Source of the DNA: Muribaculaceae bacterium
Lineage (GTDB): Bacteria > Bacteroidota > Bacteroidia > Bacteroidales > Muribaculaceae
NCBI GenBank assembly: GCA_017557665.1
Contig: JAFYYI010000068.1
Location: forward strand, 1-5,958
Length of the DNA: 5,958 nucleotides
Reading direction: 5' to 3'
The notes under the pieces were generated by a model that saw nothing but the letters and a program-made list of their open reading frames with translations, ran no database searches and had not been told where the DNA came from. Made by a program: the position numbers and the translations under genes. Shown here piece after piece: positions 1 through 5,859 of this stretch (position 1 is the stretch's first letter; every line of letters starts with the position of its first letter).

Positions 1-1
1 A

Positions 2-70
2 AAACAAGGTCGCCGTGTGTTCAAAAACGAGAGCACTCCGGCGCCAAGTGGTTATTCTATATCTAATTGA
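2..70 (+). CDS. possible C-terminal end of an upstream gene (partial, frame uncertain)
   Basis: An open frame enters from the left edge and ends at TGA 68-70, giving about 22 residues that finish in ...PSGYSISN. Bases 8-50 are GC-rich and become AT-rich after about 52, which fits a coding end near here. The other two plus frames are also open, to stops at 64-66 and 78-80, so the frame cannot be settled from this fragment. No domain is recognisable and no function is offered. No clear U-tract terminator follows. The fragment could also be non-coding. Confidence 0.25.
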   Translation, partial: KQGRRVFKNESTPAPSGYSISN

Positions 71-119
71 ATACCAATGAAATAAAGTACCGACAGTTCC
101 TCCAAAAAAGTTAGATATA
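58..119. repeat. 9-bp inverted repeat TATATCTAA / TTAGATATA
   Basis: The arms at 58-66 and 111-119 are perfect inverted copies separated by 44 bases of AT-rich non-coding sequence. They do not extend on either side. Because the sequence is AT-rich, this may be chance. It has no obvious link to the operon, which ends at 270. Confidence 0.3.
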
Positions 120-150
120 AGTTAACGACCCCGTACAAGGCTACTTAACT

Positions 151-191
151 AATTGACTATCAGAGGTTTAGATTTCTGAGAAAAGTCAATT
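151..191. repeat. imperfect hairpin AATTGACT ... AGTCAATT
   Basis: A perfect 8-bp inverted repeat (151-158 and 184-191) encloses a second 4-bp stem (TCAG 160-163, CTGA 176-179) with a 12-base loop. No U-tract follows on the plus strand (TCTGTGAG comes next), so it is a poor intrinsic terminator. It lies beyond the operon terminator at 211-245. It could be an RNA structure at the 3' end of the gene to the left, or a protein-binding site. The role is unknown. Confidence 0.35.
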
Positions 192-210
192 TCTGTGAGA
201 ATTCCGATGC

Positions 211-245
211 AAAAACCCCGGCAATCTTCCATGACTGTCGGGGTT
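211..245 (-). terminator. intrinsic terminator of the five-gene operon
   Basis: On the minus strand, AACCCCGACA (245-236) pairs with TGCCGGGGTT (223-214) with one G-U pair, and the stem runs into five Ts (215-211). The loop is 12 bases (235-224). It lies 24 bases beyond the stop codon of the last operon gene, with the right orientation to end the whole transcript. Confidence 0.85.
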
Positions 246-269
246 ATTGTCTAGCAGATAAATCCGAAT

Positions 270-1286
270 TTATCGCACGGTTAATCCTTGATATTGTTCA
301 TCATTCACCGCCTCCAGCCACTCGTTGGAAGCACCTTCCTGCACGTCCTTGTGATAGGTCAGATGCTGCATCCAGCTATCGGCGGCGGCTCCGTGCCAGT
401 GCTTCACCCCTTCGGGGATGGCAATCACAACACCCGGTTTCAATTCCACGGCCTCTTTGCCCCATTCCTGATACCAGCCGCGGCCGGCCACGCAAACCAG
501 TACCTGGACCTGCTTGTGGTGGATATGCCAGTTGTTGCGGCAGCCAGGCTCGAAGGTGACATTGTGGATGCCACCGCCTACATCGGCCAGATAACTGTTG
601 CCGATGAAATACTGAGCGTACGCCGTGTTGGGCTGCCCCTTTGGCCAGGCGCTGCGTAGGGTATAGCCCTCGCTGTCAAGCCAGGCGCAGAGTTCATCGA
701 CCAGTTCCTGGCTGTTGCCCATGTTCACGGCACCGGCCTTGTGAGCCGTCAACTGCGGAGCCACACCTTCCAAGCCGCTCAGCGCAGCAACGGTCACAAT
801 CTCACGGTCGGCATGTGACAGCTGATCCCCGGCGAAGATATCACCGAAGAGGTGAGCCTTCAGGTAATAGTCGTCCTGCGGACAGAAGGCATAGTCGAAA
901 GTTCGGCCGGAAAGCTGCGTCTGGTTCTTTTTGCCCAGTTCGTATGCGGCTTTGGCATCGTCCCATTCTGCCGGGCGTGTCCAGGGCTTGCCCTCCTGCC
1001 AGGCTGGATTTGGGCTATCCTGCAGCACCTTACCCAGCACCCCCAGCGCATTCAGCGAACGCGGGAATCCCGTGTAGGCATAGAGCTGCGAAAAAGCCTC
1101 TTTTAGTTCGTTGACAGTTACGCCATTATCGAGCGCTGAACGCACGGCGGGCTCCAGGCGTTCCATACTCCCCTGTGCCATCAGGCAAGCACACGCTGCC
1201 AATCCTTTCTGACGCTCCGTAAGCGTCTGTGCGAAAGTGGTTGCCATAGTCAATAACGCAATAAAAAATGCTATTGCTTTCTTCAT
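270..1286 (-). CDS. exported carboxymuconolactone-decarboxylase-like / cupin fusion protein
   Basis: A 338-residue protein, last in the operon. Residues 1-19 form a signal peptide (KK, hydrophobic core, T-F-A then Q20), so the mature protein is predicted to be periplasmic. Two CMD/AhpD-fold segments follow: about 22-88 (LTERQ..., YAYTGFPRSLNAL) and about 130-203 (FLKAHLFGDIF-like, then SHADREIVTVAALSGLEGV). A cupin barrel spans about 226-312. Cupin motif 1 has G248, H254, H256 and G268, with Gln261 where the usual metal-binding Glu sits. Motif 2 has G285, P291, G293 and H296, with Ala300 in place of Asn. Neither CMD part shows the AhpD CxxC redox pair, so peroxidase function is unlikely. Fusions of this type are widespread but their substrate is mostly unknown. 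It starts 26 bases after the dehydrogenase gene, with no clear Shine-Dalgarno, and is the only exported product of the operon. The domain call is firm and the reaction is not known. Confidence 0.9.
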   Translation of the reverse strand: MKKAIAFFIALLTMATTFAQTLTERQKGLAACACLMAQGSMERLEPAVRSALDNGVTVNELKEAFSQLYAYTGFPRSLNALGVLGKVLQDSPNPAWQEGKPWTRPAEWDDAKAAYELGKKNQTQLSGRTFDYAFCPQDDYYLKAHLFGDIFAGDQLSHADREIVTVAALSGLEGVAPQLTAHKAGAVNMGNSQELVDELCAWLDSEGYTLRSAWPKGQPNTAYAQYFIGNSYLADVGGGIHNVTFEPGCRNNWHIHHKQVQVLVCVAGRGWYQEWGKEAVELKPGVVIAIPEGVKHWHGAAADSWMQHLTYHKDVQEGASNEWLEAVNDEQYQGLTVR

Positions 1287-1312
1287 GATTATCAGAATAA
1301 GAGATTCACGCC

Positions 1313-2476
1313 TTACAGGCTGGCCACCAGGATTTCTTTGATGTCCTGTTCAGTGAGAGGAGCGTAGGCGTTCTCCAGTCCCTCGTTCACGGCGATATGG
1401 TGTGCCATTTCGCCGAGGCGGCTGTCGTCGATGCCCACTTCACGCAGATGCATGGGAATGCCGATGCTCTCGAAGAACTTGTATGTCTCTTCGATAGCCC
1501 TGTGAGCAATCTCCCACTGGTCCAATGAAGCGTCGATGCCAAAGACATTGATGCCGTACTTCACAAAGCGTGGCAGTGTTCTCTCGCTGAGGATATGATT
1601 CATCCAGCGGGGCGTGATGATGGCCAGGCCTTCGCCGTGGGTGATGTCGTAGTAGGCGCTCAAAGCGTGCTCAATGCCGTGGCAGGGCCAGCCAGATTCA
1701 CTGTTTCCAAGGGCCAGGATGCCGTTGCAACCGTAGGTGCAGGCCAGCATCATCTCGGCACGGGCGGTGTAGTCTTCCGGGTTCTCTAGGCATTTGCGCC
1801 CGTTGACCATCAGGCTGCGCAGCATACTCTCGCAGAAACCGTCGTTCAGGAGCGTGGCGTCTTCCACGAAATACTGCTCCATCGTGTGGTTCATCGCGTC
1901 TGCGATGCCCGCAGCGGTTTGTTTACGGCTGACGGAGAAGGTGTAGGTGGGATCAAGGAAGGATACGGCCGGGAAAAGGTGTTCGTCGATGTATCCAATC
2001 TTGTCATTGGTCTCCGTACGCGAAATCACGCCGCCGCAGTCATACTCGCTGCCGGTAGCGGCCAGAGTGATGATGTCCACGATGGGCAGAGCTGCCTGTG
2101 CTTTGACTTTGTATGAGATCAGGTCCCAAGGGTCGCCGTCGTAGCAGGCGCCTGCGGCAATGGCCTTGGAACAGTCCAGCACGGAGCCGCCGCCCACGGA
2201 GAGGATGACGTCGATTCTATGCTCCTTGCAAAGGCGTACGCCCTCCAGCACGCTGGGGTTATACTTTGGGTTGGGCTGGATGCCGGGATGTTCCACAATC
2301 TCATAGCTCTTCAGAAACTCGTGGACCTTCTGATAAAGGCCAATCTTCTTGATGCTGCCTCCGCCATAGGTAAGTAGAATCTTCTTTCCGAACTGCGCCA
2401 TCACTCCGGGCAGTTTTTCGATAACGCCCTTTCCGAAAATCAGGCGTGTAGGGGTTTGGTAATCAAAGTTCTGCAT
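1313..2476 (-). CDS. YqhD/butanol-dehydrogenase-type metal-dependent alcohol dehydrogenase
   Basis: A 387-residue member of the iron-containing (group III) alcohol dehydrogenases, which typically reduce aldehydes to alcohols with NADPH in the cytoplasm. The N-terminus (MQNFDYQTPTRLIFGKG) matches the clostridial butanol dehydrogenase/YqhD pattern, and the length equals that of E. coli YqhD. Residues 37-41 (YGGGS) and 95-98 (GGGS) form the dinucleotide-binding turns. ATGSE (140-144) is conserved. The four metal ligands are Asp193, His197, His266 and His280, spaced as in YqhD. I chose the ATG at 2474-2476 because the family begins there and GGATAG lies just upstream. An in-frame ATG at 2497 would add seven residues and overlap the AKR gene. 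The gene begins 4 bases after the AKR stop, so the two are probably translationally coupled. Many substrates are possible, including butanal, methylglyoxal and other short aldehydes. Confidence 0.93.
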   Translation of the reverse strand: MQNFDYQTPTRLIFGKGVIEKLPGVMAQFGKKILLTYGGGSIKKIGLYQKVHEFLKSYEIVEHPGIQPNPKYNPSVLEGVRLCKEHRIDVILSVGGGSVLDCSKAIAAGACYDGDPWDLISYKVKAQAALPIVDIITLAATGSEYDCGGVISRTETNDKIGYIDEHLFPAVSFLDPTYTFSVSRKQTAAGIADAMNHTMEQYFVEDATLLNDGFCESMLRSLMVNGRKCLENPEDYTARAEMMLACTYGCNGILALGNSESGWPCHGIEHALSAYYDITHGEGLAIITPRWMNHILSERTLPRFVKYGINVFGIDASLDQWEIAHRAIEETYKFFESIGIPMHLREVGIDDSRLGEMAHHIAVNEGLENAYAPLTEQDIKEILVASL

Positions 2477-2480
2477 AATA

Positions 2481-3326
2481 CTATCCGTAAGTCTCAATCA
2501 GGTATTTCACAAACTGCGGGTCGGCAAAGTTGATGGTCCCCATGTCGTTCTGGTTCATCGAAGCCATCCGGTCCATTTCTTCAGGGGTCAGACTGAAATC
2601 GAAGATGTCGAAATTCTGTTCCATCCGTTCCCTGTGGGAACTCTTCGGGATGGCCACGATGCCGCGCTGGGTGAGCCAGCGAAGGGCCACCTGTGCGGCT
2701 GTCTTGCCATACTTCGCGCCGATGAGAGAGAGCATCTCGCTCTTAACGATGCCATCGACGCCCTGTCCGCCAAGCGGGCCCCAGGCCATCATCCTGGTAT
2801 CCGTCTCAGTCAGAACGGGCTCAATACCCGTCTGCTGAATCATCACGTTGCACTGCAGCTGGTTCACCATCGGCTTCAGCTCCACATAATGCGCGAAGTC
2901 GAAGAACCGGGCCGCCTGGAAGTTGGAAACGCCAATGGCGCGCACCTTGCCGGCACGGTAGGCCTTCTCCATTGCCCGCCAGGTGCCGAACACGTCACCG
3001 TAGGCCTGATGGATCAGGAGCAGGTCGATATAGTTTGTCTGCAACTTCCGCAGGCTCTCGTCAATACTCTTTGCGGCCTTCTCCTCACCGGAATTGGATA
3101 TCCACACTTTGGTCGTGATGAAAAGGTCCTTGCGGTCGATGCCGCTCTTTGCGATGGCACTGCCTACGCCTTCCTCGTTTCCGTAGGCTTGGGCTGTATC
3201 AATCAGCCTGTAGCCGACGCTGAGCGCATCGAGCACGCAGCGCTCACACTCCTTCGGATCAACCCGGAACACGCCGTATCCCAGGAGCGGCATTTCCACG
3301 CCGTTATATAATTTGATAGTTTCCAT
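2481..3326 (-). CDS. DkgA-like aldo/keto reductase
   Basis: A 281-residue (beta/alpha)8 aldo/keto reductase of the AKR5/2,5-diketo-gluconate reductase/glyoxal reductase type, cytoplasmic and NADPH-dependent. The catalytic tetrad is complete: Asp43, Tyr48, Lys73 and His106. GVSNF is at 132-136 and the strand-7 segment MAWGPLGGQG at 180-189. The cofactor loop has IPKS (226-229), Arg234 and Asn238, the Lys/Arg pattern linked to NADPH preference. His106 is followed by Gln-Ala rather than the common Trp-Pro, and LQCN (157-160) replaces the usual IE(Y/L)(N/H), so the substrate pocket may be atypical. It starts 9 bases after the SDR stop without a visible Shine-Dalgarno and ends 4 bases before the dehydrogenase start. 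Adjacency to a YqhD-type gene mirrors E. coli yqhD-dkgA and suggests detoxification of reactive carbonyls. The exact substrate is unknown. Confidence 0.93.
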   Translation of the reverse strand: METIKLYNGVEMPLLGYGVFRVDPKECERCVLDALSVGYRLIDTAQAYGNEEGVGSAIAKSGIDRKDLFITTKVWISNSGEEKAAKSIDESLRKLQTNYIDLLLIHQAYGDVFGTWRAMEKAYRAGKVRAIGVSNFQAARFFDFAHYVELKPMVNQLQCNVMIQQTGIEPVLTETDTRMMAWGPLGGQGVDGIVKSEMLSLIGAKYGKTAAQVALRWLTQRGIVAIPKSSHRERMEQNFDIFDFSLTPEEMDRMASMNQNDMGTINFADPQFVKYLIETYG

Positions 3327-3335
3327 ATTCGTATA

Positions 3336-4169
3336 TTAATGTGTTACCTTGAGATACTGCAAGTCCCCGTACCAATAGCTGGCAGTAGTGCCGCCGTCGA
3401 TGAGAATGTCTGTGCCGGAGATAAACCGTCCGCGGGATGACATCAGGAATTCGGCAAGATCACCCACTTCGTCGGGAGTACCGGCACGTTTTGCAGGAGC
3501 GCCGGCAATCATTTTCAGGTAGCCTTCAGCCCTGGGGCCGTGAAGTTCGTCGTTGGCCAGCGGAGTAATGATGATACCCGGGCTGATGGTGTTGATGGTG
3601 GCGCCACGCTTGCCCCATTTGCAGGCCTCTCCGGCAACGCGCAGGACATTGCAGCGCTTGGAATACTGGTAGGCCTTCAAGGTATCGGTGATGCTCCGGA
3701 TAAATGACAACTCCAACAGCTCATCAACAGGATATGTCGCCAGTGCCTCATTCTCCTCCAGACTCAACGCCGGAAGCCGATGGCCGCTTTGGGAAGAAAT
3801 GAATACCCCGGAACCGCCTTCGGCAATGACTTTGCCGAACTCTTCCATCAGTACGCTCGTGCCATAGAGATCCACTTGAAGAATCTTCTCCACAGGCGCC
3901 TGGGAGGGAGAAACACCGGCCGCATTGATGAGATACTTCACCGGGCCGAGCCCTGTGGCGAACTTTACCAGCTCCAGTATGTCCTTCTTACTGCCAAGAT
4001 CCGTCCGGATAGTGCGGGTCTCGAAACCTGCATCCTCCATCGTCTTGGCTGCACGTTCAGCATTTCCAAGGCTGTAATCAGCCAGGACGGTAATCTTTCC
4101 CACGCCGACCCGGCGGGCAATGGCGAGGCCAATCGAGCCTGTGCCTACAAGGACGGAGACCTCTTTCAT
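3336..4169 (-). CDS. SDR-family oxidoreductase with an insert before the active-site Tyr
   Basis: A 277-residue short-chain dehydrogenase/reductase with a Rossmann fold. The glycine motif is GTGSIG (9-14) and Asp31 ends strand beta-2, which favours NAD(H) over NADP(H). INAAG is at 81-85. The catalytic Ser is probably Ser128 (SSQSGH) and the YxxxK pair is Tyr167/Lys171. ISPGIIITPL (195-204) and the C-terminal SGTDILIDGG (251-260) are typical of classical SDRs. Ser and Tyr are about 39 residues apart instead of about 13, because a helical insert (about 133-160) sits between them, as in one known SDR subgroup of unknown substrate. I chose the ATG at 4167-4169 because it forms an ATGA overlap with the flavodoxin stop and places the Rossmann strand right at the N-terminus. 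An in-frame ATG at 4190 would add seven residues. The substrate is unassigned; carbonyl or quinone reduction is an inference from context. Confidence 0.9.
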   Translation of the reverse strand: MKEVSVLVGTGSIGLAIARRVGVGKITVLADYSLGNAERAAKTMEDAGFETRTIRTDLGSKKDILELVKFATGLGPVKYLINAAGVSPSQAPVEKILQVDLYGTSVLMEEFGKVIAEGGSGVFISSQSGHRLPALSLEENEALATYPVDELLELSFIRSITDTLKAYQYSKRCNVLRVAGEACKWGKRGATINTISPGIIITPLANDELHGPRAEGYLKMIAGAPAKRAGTPDEVGDLAEFLMSSRGRFISGTDILIDGGTTASYWYGDLQYLKVTH

Positions 4170-4690
4170 TTCACGATGCTGTTCAGCCATTTCTCAACCT
4201 TGGCCCTGCCGGTACGCACCTCGTGGCCGTAGATGGCGAAGCCCTTGGTAACGTTAGCTCCCGGGAACGCCTCCTTCACGTCCTCGACGCAATTCGCGAG
4301 GCCGCTGCCTTCGTGCGTAGTAAAAGGTATAACAGTCTTGCCGTCAAGGTTGATATCCTTGAACAGCGTGAACATCACCTGGGGATAAGTACCCCACCAT
4401 ACGGGACCGCCGATGAAGACGGTATCGTACTTGGAAAGGTCAGGAACAGTGCCCTCGTATGGCGGCAGTTCGCCGTTCTGCGCTTCCTCTTTCGCCAGTT
4501 TGATCAGCGGATTATAGGCCATCCCGTCGTATTTGTGCGTGACGATTTCGAACTGGTCGGCGCCGATGATTTCCGTGATGTAGTCGGCCACGATTTTGGT
4601 GTTGCCCACCTCGATGTTACCCACGCTGTAATTATCACCTGCGTGAGAGAAAAAGATAACGATTGCCATAAGGATAGATTGTGGATTCAT
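4166..4690 (-). CDS. flavodoxin (Flavodoxin_4-like), first gene of the operon
   Basis: A 174-residue FMN-binding flavodoxin-fold protein, cytoplasmic, either an electron carrier or an NAD(P)H-quinone-reductase-like enzyme. Strand beta-1 (AIVIFFS, 9-15) leads into the phosphate loop SHAGDNYSVGNIEVGNT (15-31), which carries an insert of about eight residues before GNT, as in the flavodoxin_4 group. GGPVWWGTYP (94-103) is the isoalloxazine-contacting loop, and FTTHEGSGL (123-131) is the second flavin loop. The start is uncertain: ATG 4690 is preceded by A-rich sequence (AACAAACACATAATT), usual for Bacteroidota, while ATG 4669 would start at MAIVIFF, directly at the first strand. I keep 4690. The stop TGA overlaps the SDR start. 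As the promoter-proximal gene of the operon, it may supply reduced flavin to a partner or reduce quinones. Both roles are inferred. Confidence 0.9.
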   Translation of the reverse strand: MNPQSILMAIVIFFSHAGDNYSVGNIEVGNTKIVADYITEIIGADQFEIVTHKYDGMAYNPLIKLAKEEAQNGELPPYEGTVPDLSKYDTVFIGGPVWWGTYPQVMFTLFKDINLDGKTVIPFTTHEGSGLANCVEDVKEAFPGANVTKGFAIYGHEVRTGRAKVEKWLNSIVK

Positions 4691-4713
4691 AATTATGTGT
4701 TTGTTTCTGAGTG

Positions 4714-4721
4714 CAAAGATG
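4714..4721 (-). promoter_or_regulatory. candidate -7 box of the operon promoter
   Basis: Minus-strand CATCTTTG (4721-4714) matches the Bacteroidota -7 consensus TAnnTTTG with one mismatch, and would give a leader of roughly 20 bases before the flavodoxin ATG at 4690. There is no TTTG at the expected -33 distance (about 4741-4746). One direct-repeat half-site (4743-4751) abuts that position instead. A weak promoter that needs an activator would look like this. Confidence 0.35.
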
Positions 4722-4742
4722 AGATGTTTCTTTGACAGTTTG

Positions 4743-4772
4743 TTTTCACAAAAAACATCAATATTTTCACAA
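4743..4772. promoter_or_regulatory. candidate AraC-family operator: 9-bp direct repeat with 21-bp period
   Basis: TTTTCACAA occurs perfectly at 4743-4751 and again at 4764-4772, start to start 21 bases, which is two helical turns. AraC-family proteins commonly bind as dimers to direct repeats about 21 bp apart (as at araI1/I2). The left copy abuts the -33 position of the operon promoter, and the right copy overlaps the -33 position of the regulator promoter. This suits activation of the operon and self-repression by the adjacent regulator. A separate 7-bp inverted repeat GATGTTT/AAACATC (4723-4729, 4753-4759) also lies here. Confidence 0.5.
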
Positions 4773-4796
4773 TTTGCAGAAATAGTTGTATTTTTG
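4765..4796 (+). promoter_or_regulatory. Bacteroidota-type promoter of the AraC-family gene
   Basis: TATTTTTG (4789-4796) is a perfect TAnnTTTG -7 box. TTTC (4765-4768), one base off the TTTG -33 box, lies 20 bases upstream, the normal spacing. Transcription would begin near 4800-4803, at or next to the ATG at 4801, implying a leaderless or nearly leaderless message. Confidence 0.55.
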
Positions 4797-4800
4797 CCCG

Positions 4801-5616
4801 ATGAAGATAGATTTCCAGTATTCCACCGACTTTTACGGGATGAATGCGCCTGAGATCGGCCACACCTGTATGCATCTGCTCTGCACTGCTGGTGAAGGAA
4901 GCTTTGTATTCAACGAGCGGTGCTATCACATTATGAAGAACGACCTGGTGGTGATACCCATGCCCGCCCGTGTCAGTAATCTCGCTGCCCACGCTGACTT
5001 ACAAGTGGAGTGGTTTGCCGCCGACTATAAGTTCCTGCAGAACCTGCTGCCATCGAACAACTACAGCATCGGTGGAAGCATCTCACTGAATCAGGATCCC
5101 GTCATCAAACTCACAGATGATCAGGCCGGACATCTGCTTGCCGACTTCCACCGTCTTCGTGACCGCATGGGCGACCGCCACTTGCAGTTCTACCAAGAGC
5201 TGATGGGCAGCCTCTGCCTGACTATGATGTACGACATCTTCGAAGCCCACGCCCAGCGTGACGCCACAGATACCCACAGCGACCGCACGGCCTATATTGT
5301 GAAACAACTCATGGCGCTGCTCGCTACCGGAATCAGCCGTACAGAACGCGATGTGAGCTATTACGCCGAGCGGCTGAACGTATCGCCCAAATATCTCTCC
5401 GCCACCGTCAAACGGGTCACTGGCCACAGCGTCAGCTCTTACATCGACCGTCACACCGTGCCCATAATCAAAGACTATCTGAATGACGAGCGCCTGTCGC
5501 TCACCCAGATAGCCGAACACATGAATTTTGCCTCCCTCTCGTACTTCAGCCGCTACTGCACCAAGCACCTTGGCCAGTCCCCCAGCGAATACCGCAGGAG
5601 CCTTCAGCCGAAATAA
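4801..5616 (+). CDS. AraC-family transcriptional regulator
   Basis: A 271-residue cytoplasmic DNA-binding regulator. Residues 1 to about 150 form the sensing domain, whose first part looks like an AraC-type cupin barrel (GEGSFVFNERCYHIMKNDLVVIP, about 31-53, is the barrel core). The C-terminal AraC/XylS domain has two helix-turn-helix units, about 183-206 (DVSYYAERLNVSPKYLSATVK) and about 233-257 (SLTQIAEHMNFASLSYFSRYC), ending in the family signature LGQSPSEYRR (257-266). I chose ATG 4801, where homologous N-termini fit. A TTG at 4786 would place the -7 box inside the gene, and ATG 4840 is a possible shorter start. It is divergent from the reductase operon with 110 bases between, as E. coli yqhC is from yqhD-dkgA, so it probably activates that operon in response to an aldehyde or other electrophile. 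The ligand is not known. Cys23, Cys28 and Cys41 in the sensor half could allow thiol sensing, which is speculation. Confidence 0.92.
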   Translation: MKIDFQYSTDFYGMNAPEIGHTCMHLLCTAGEGSFVFNERCYHIMKNDLVVIPMPARVSNLAAHADLQVEWFAADYKFLQNLLPSNNYSIGGSISLNQDPVIKLTDDQAGHLLADFHRLRDRMGDRHLQFYQELMGSLCLTMMYDIFEAHAQRDATDTHSDRTAYIVKQLMALLATGISRTERDVSYYAERLNVSPKYLSATVKRVTGHSVSSYIDRHTVPIIKDYLNDERLSLTQIAEHMNFASLSYFSRYCTKHLGQSPSEYRRSLQPK

Positions 5617-5664
5617 TCAATCATCCAAGCGAGAATCGCAAATTGCTCGGGATACAACCATAAG

Positions 5665-5697
5665 AACGCCCTGACAGATTATCGAGGCGTTTGTTAT
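5665..5697 (+). terminator. weak intrinsic terminator after the AraC-family gene
   Basis: AACGCC (5665-5670) pairs perfectly with GGCGTT (5686-5691), a 6-bp stem with a 15-base loop, followed by the short T-rich run TGTTAT. It lies 48 bases past the stop codon. The stem is short and the U-tract poor, so efficiency is doubtful. Confidence 0.4.
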
Positions 5698-5817
5698 ACC
5701 AATAAATTTCGATTTATCGACCTAAATATAGCGATTATCTCCCAATAACCGAATACTGCTCAATCACTTTTCCATCCCGATAGATTGCAAACCCTTTCTT
5801 CCCGGCCCGTAATGTGA
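5692..5817. other. AT-rich gap between convergent genes, no gene called
   Basis: This is most of the gap between the regulator's weak terminator and the tandem repeat. No gene with start, length and context was found. On the minus strand, the frame from an ATG at 5855-5857 hits TAA after eight codons (5831-5833). It then stays open to 5735 and reads like protein (GFAIYRDGKVIEQYSVIGR, 5738-5794). This could be a decayed small gene or chance. Confidence 0.3.
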
Positions 5818-5845
5818 TACCGCCGAATCTTTACCGCCGATTCTT
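5818..5845. repeat. 14-bp tandem repeat, two copies plus a decayed third
   Basis: TACCGCCGAATCTT (5818-5831) is followed directly by TACCGCCGATTCTT (5832-5845), 13 of 14 bases alike. A GC-rich remnant AGCCGCCGCC follows at 5846-5855. It lies in the gap between the convergent genes, just outside the terminator of the right-hand gene. It could be a slippage product. The function is unknown. Confidence 0.5.
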
Positions 5846-5859
5846 AGCCGCCGCCATAC

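Noticed and set aside
641..1114. 157-codon plus-strand open frame opposite the CMD-cupin gene
   Set aside because: Arg/Pro/Ser-rich low-quality translation with no family resemblance, antisense to a clear gene.
2477..2497. Upstream in-frame start (ATG 2497) for the alcohol dehydrogenase
   Set aside because: It would overlap the AKR gene and add MRLTDSI, which is not part of the family N-terminus; the ATG at 2476 matches the family start and length.
2634..3311. 225-codon plus-strand open frame antisense to the AKR gene
   Set aside because: It lies wholly inside the well-supported AKR gene, has no recognisable domain, and is explained by GC-rich codon bias on the opposite strand.
4773..4776. 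TTTG at 4773-4776 as the -33 box of the regulator promoter
   Set aside because: It is only 12 bases from the -7 box, too close for the normal spacing of about 19-21; TTTC at 4765-4768 fits better.
4786..4800. TTG start for the AraC-family gene at 4786
   Set aside because: It would put most of the -7 promoter box inside the coding region and add MYFCP, which has no family support; ATG 4801 is better.
4693..4992. 99-codon minus-strand open frame spanning the control region and the regulator's N-terminus
   Set aside because: It would run through the divergent promoter and operator region and overlap the regulator's sensor domain; its sequence is not protein-like.
5083..5568. 161-codon minus-strand open frame antisense to the AraC-family gene
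   Set aside because: It is antisense to conserved helix-turn-helix coding sequence and has no domain or start context; a shadow frame.
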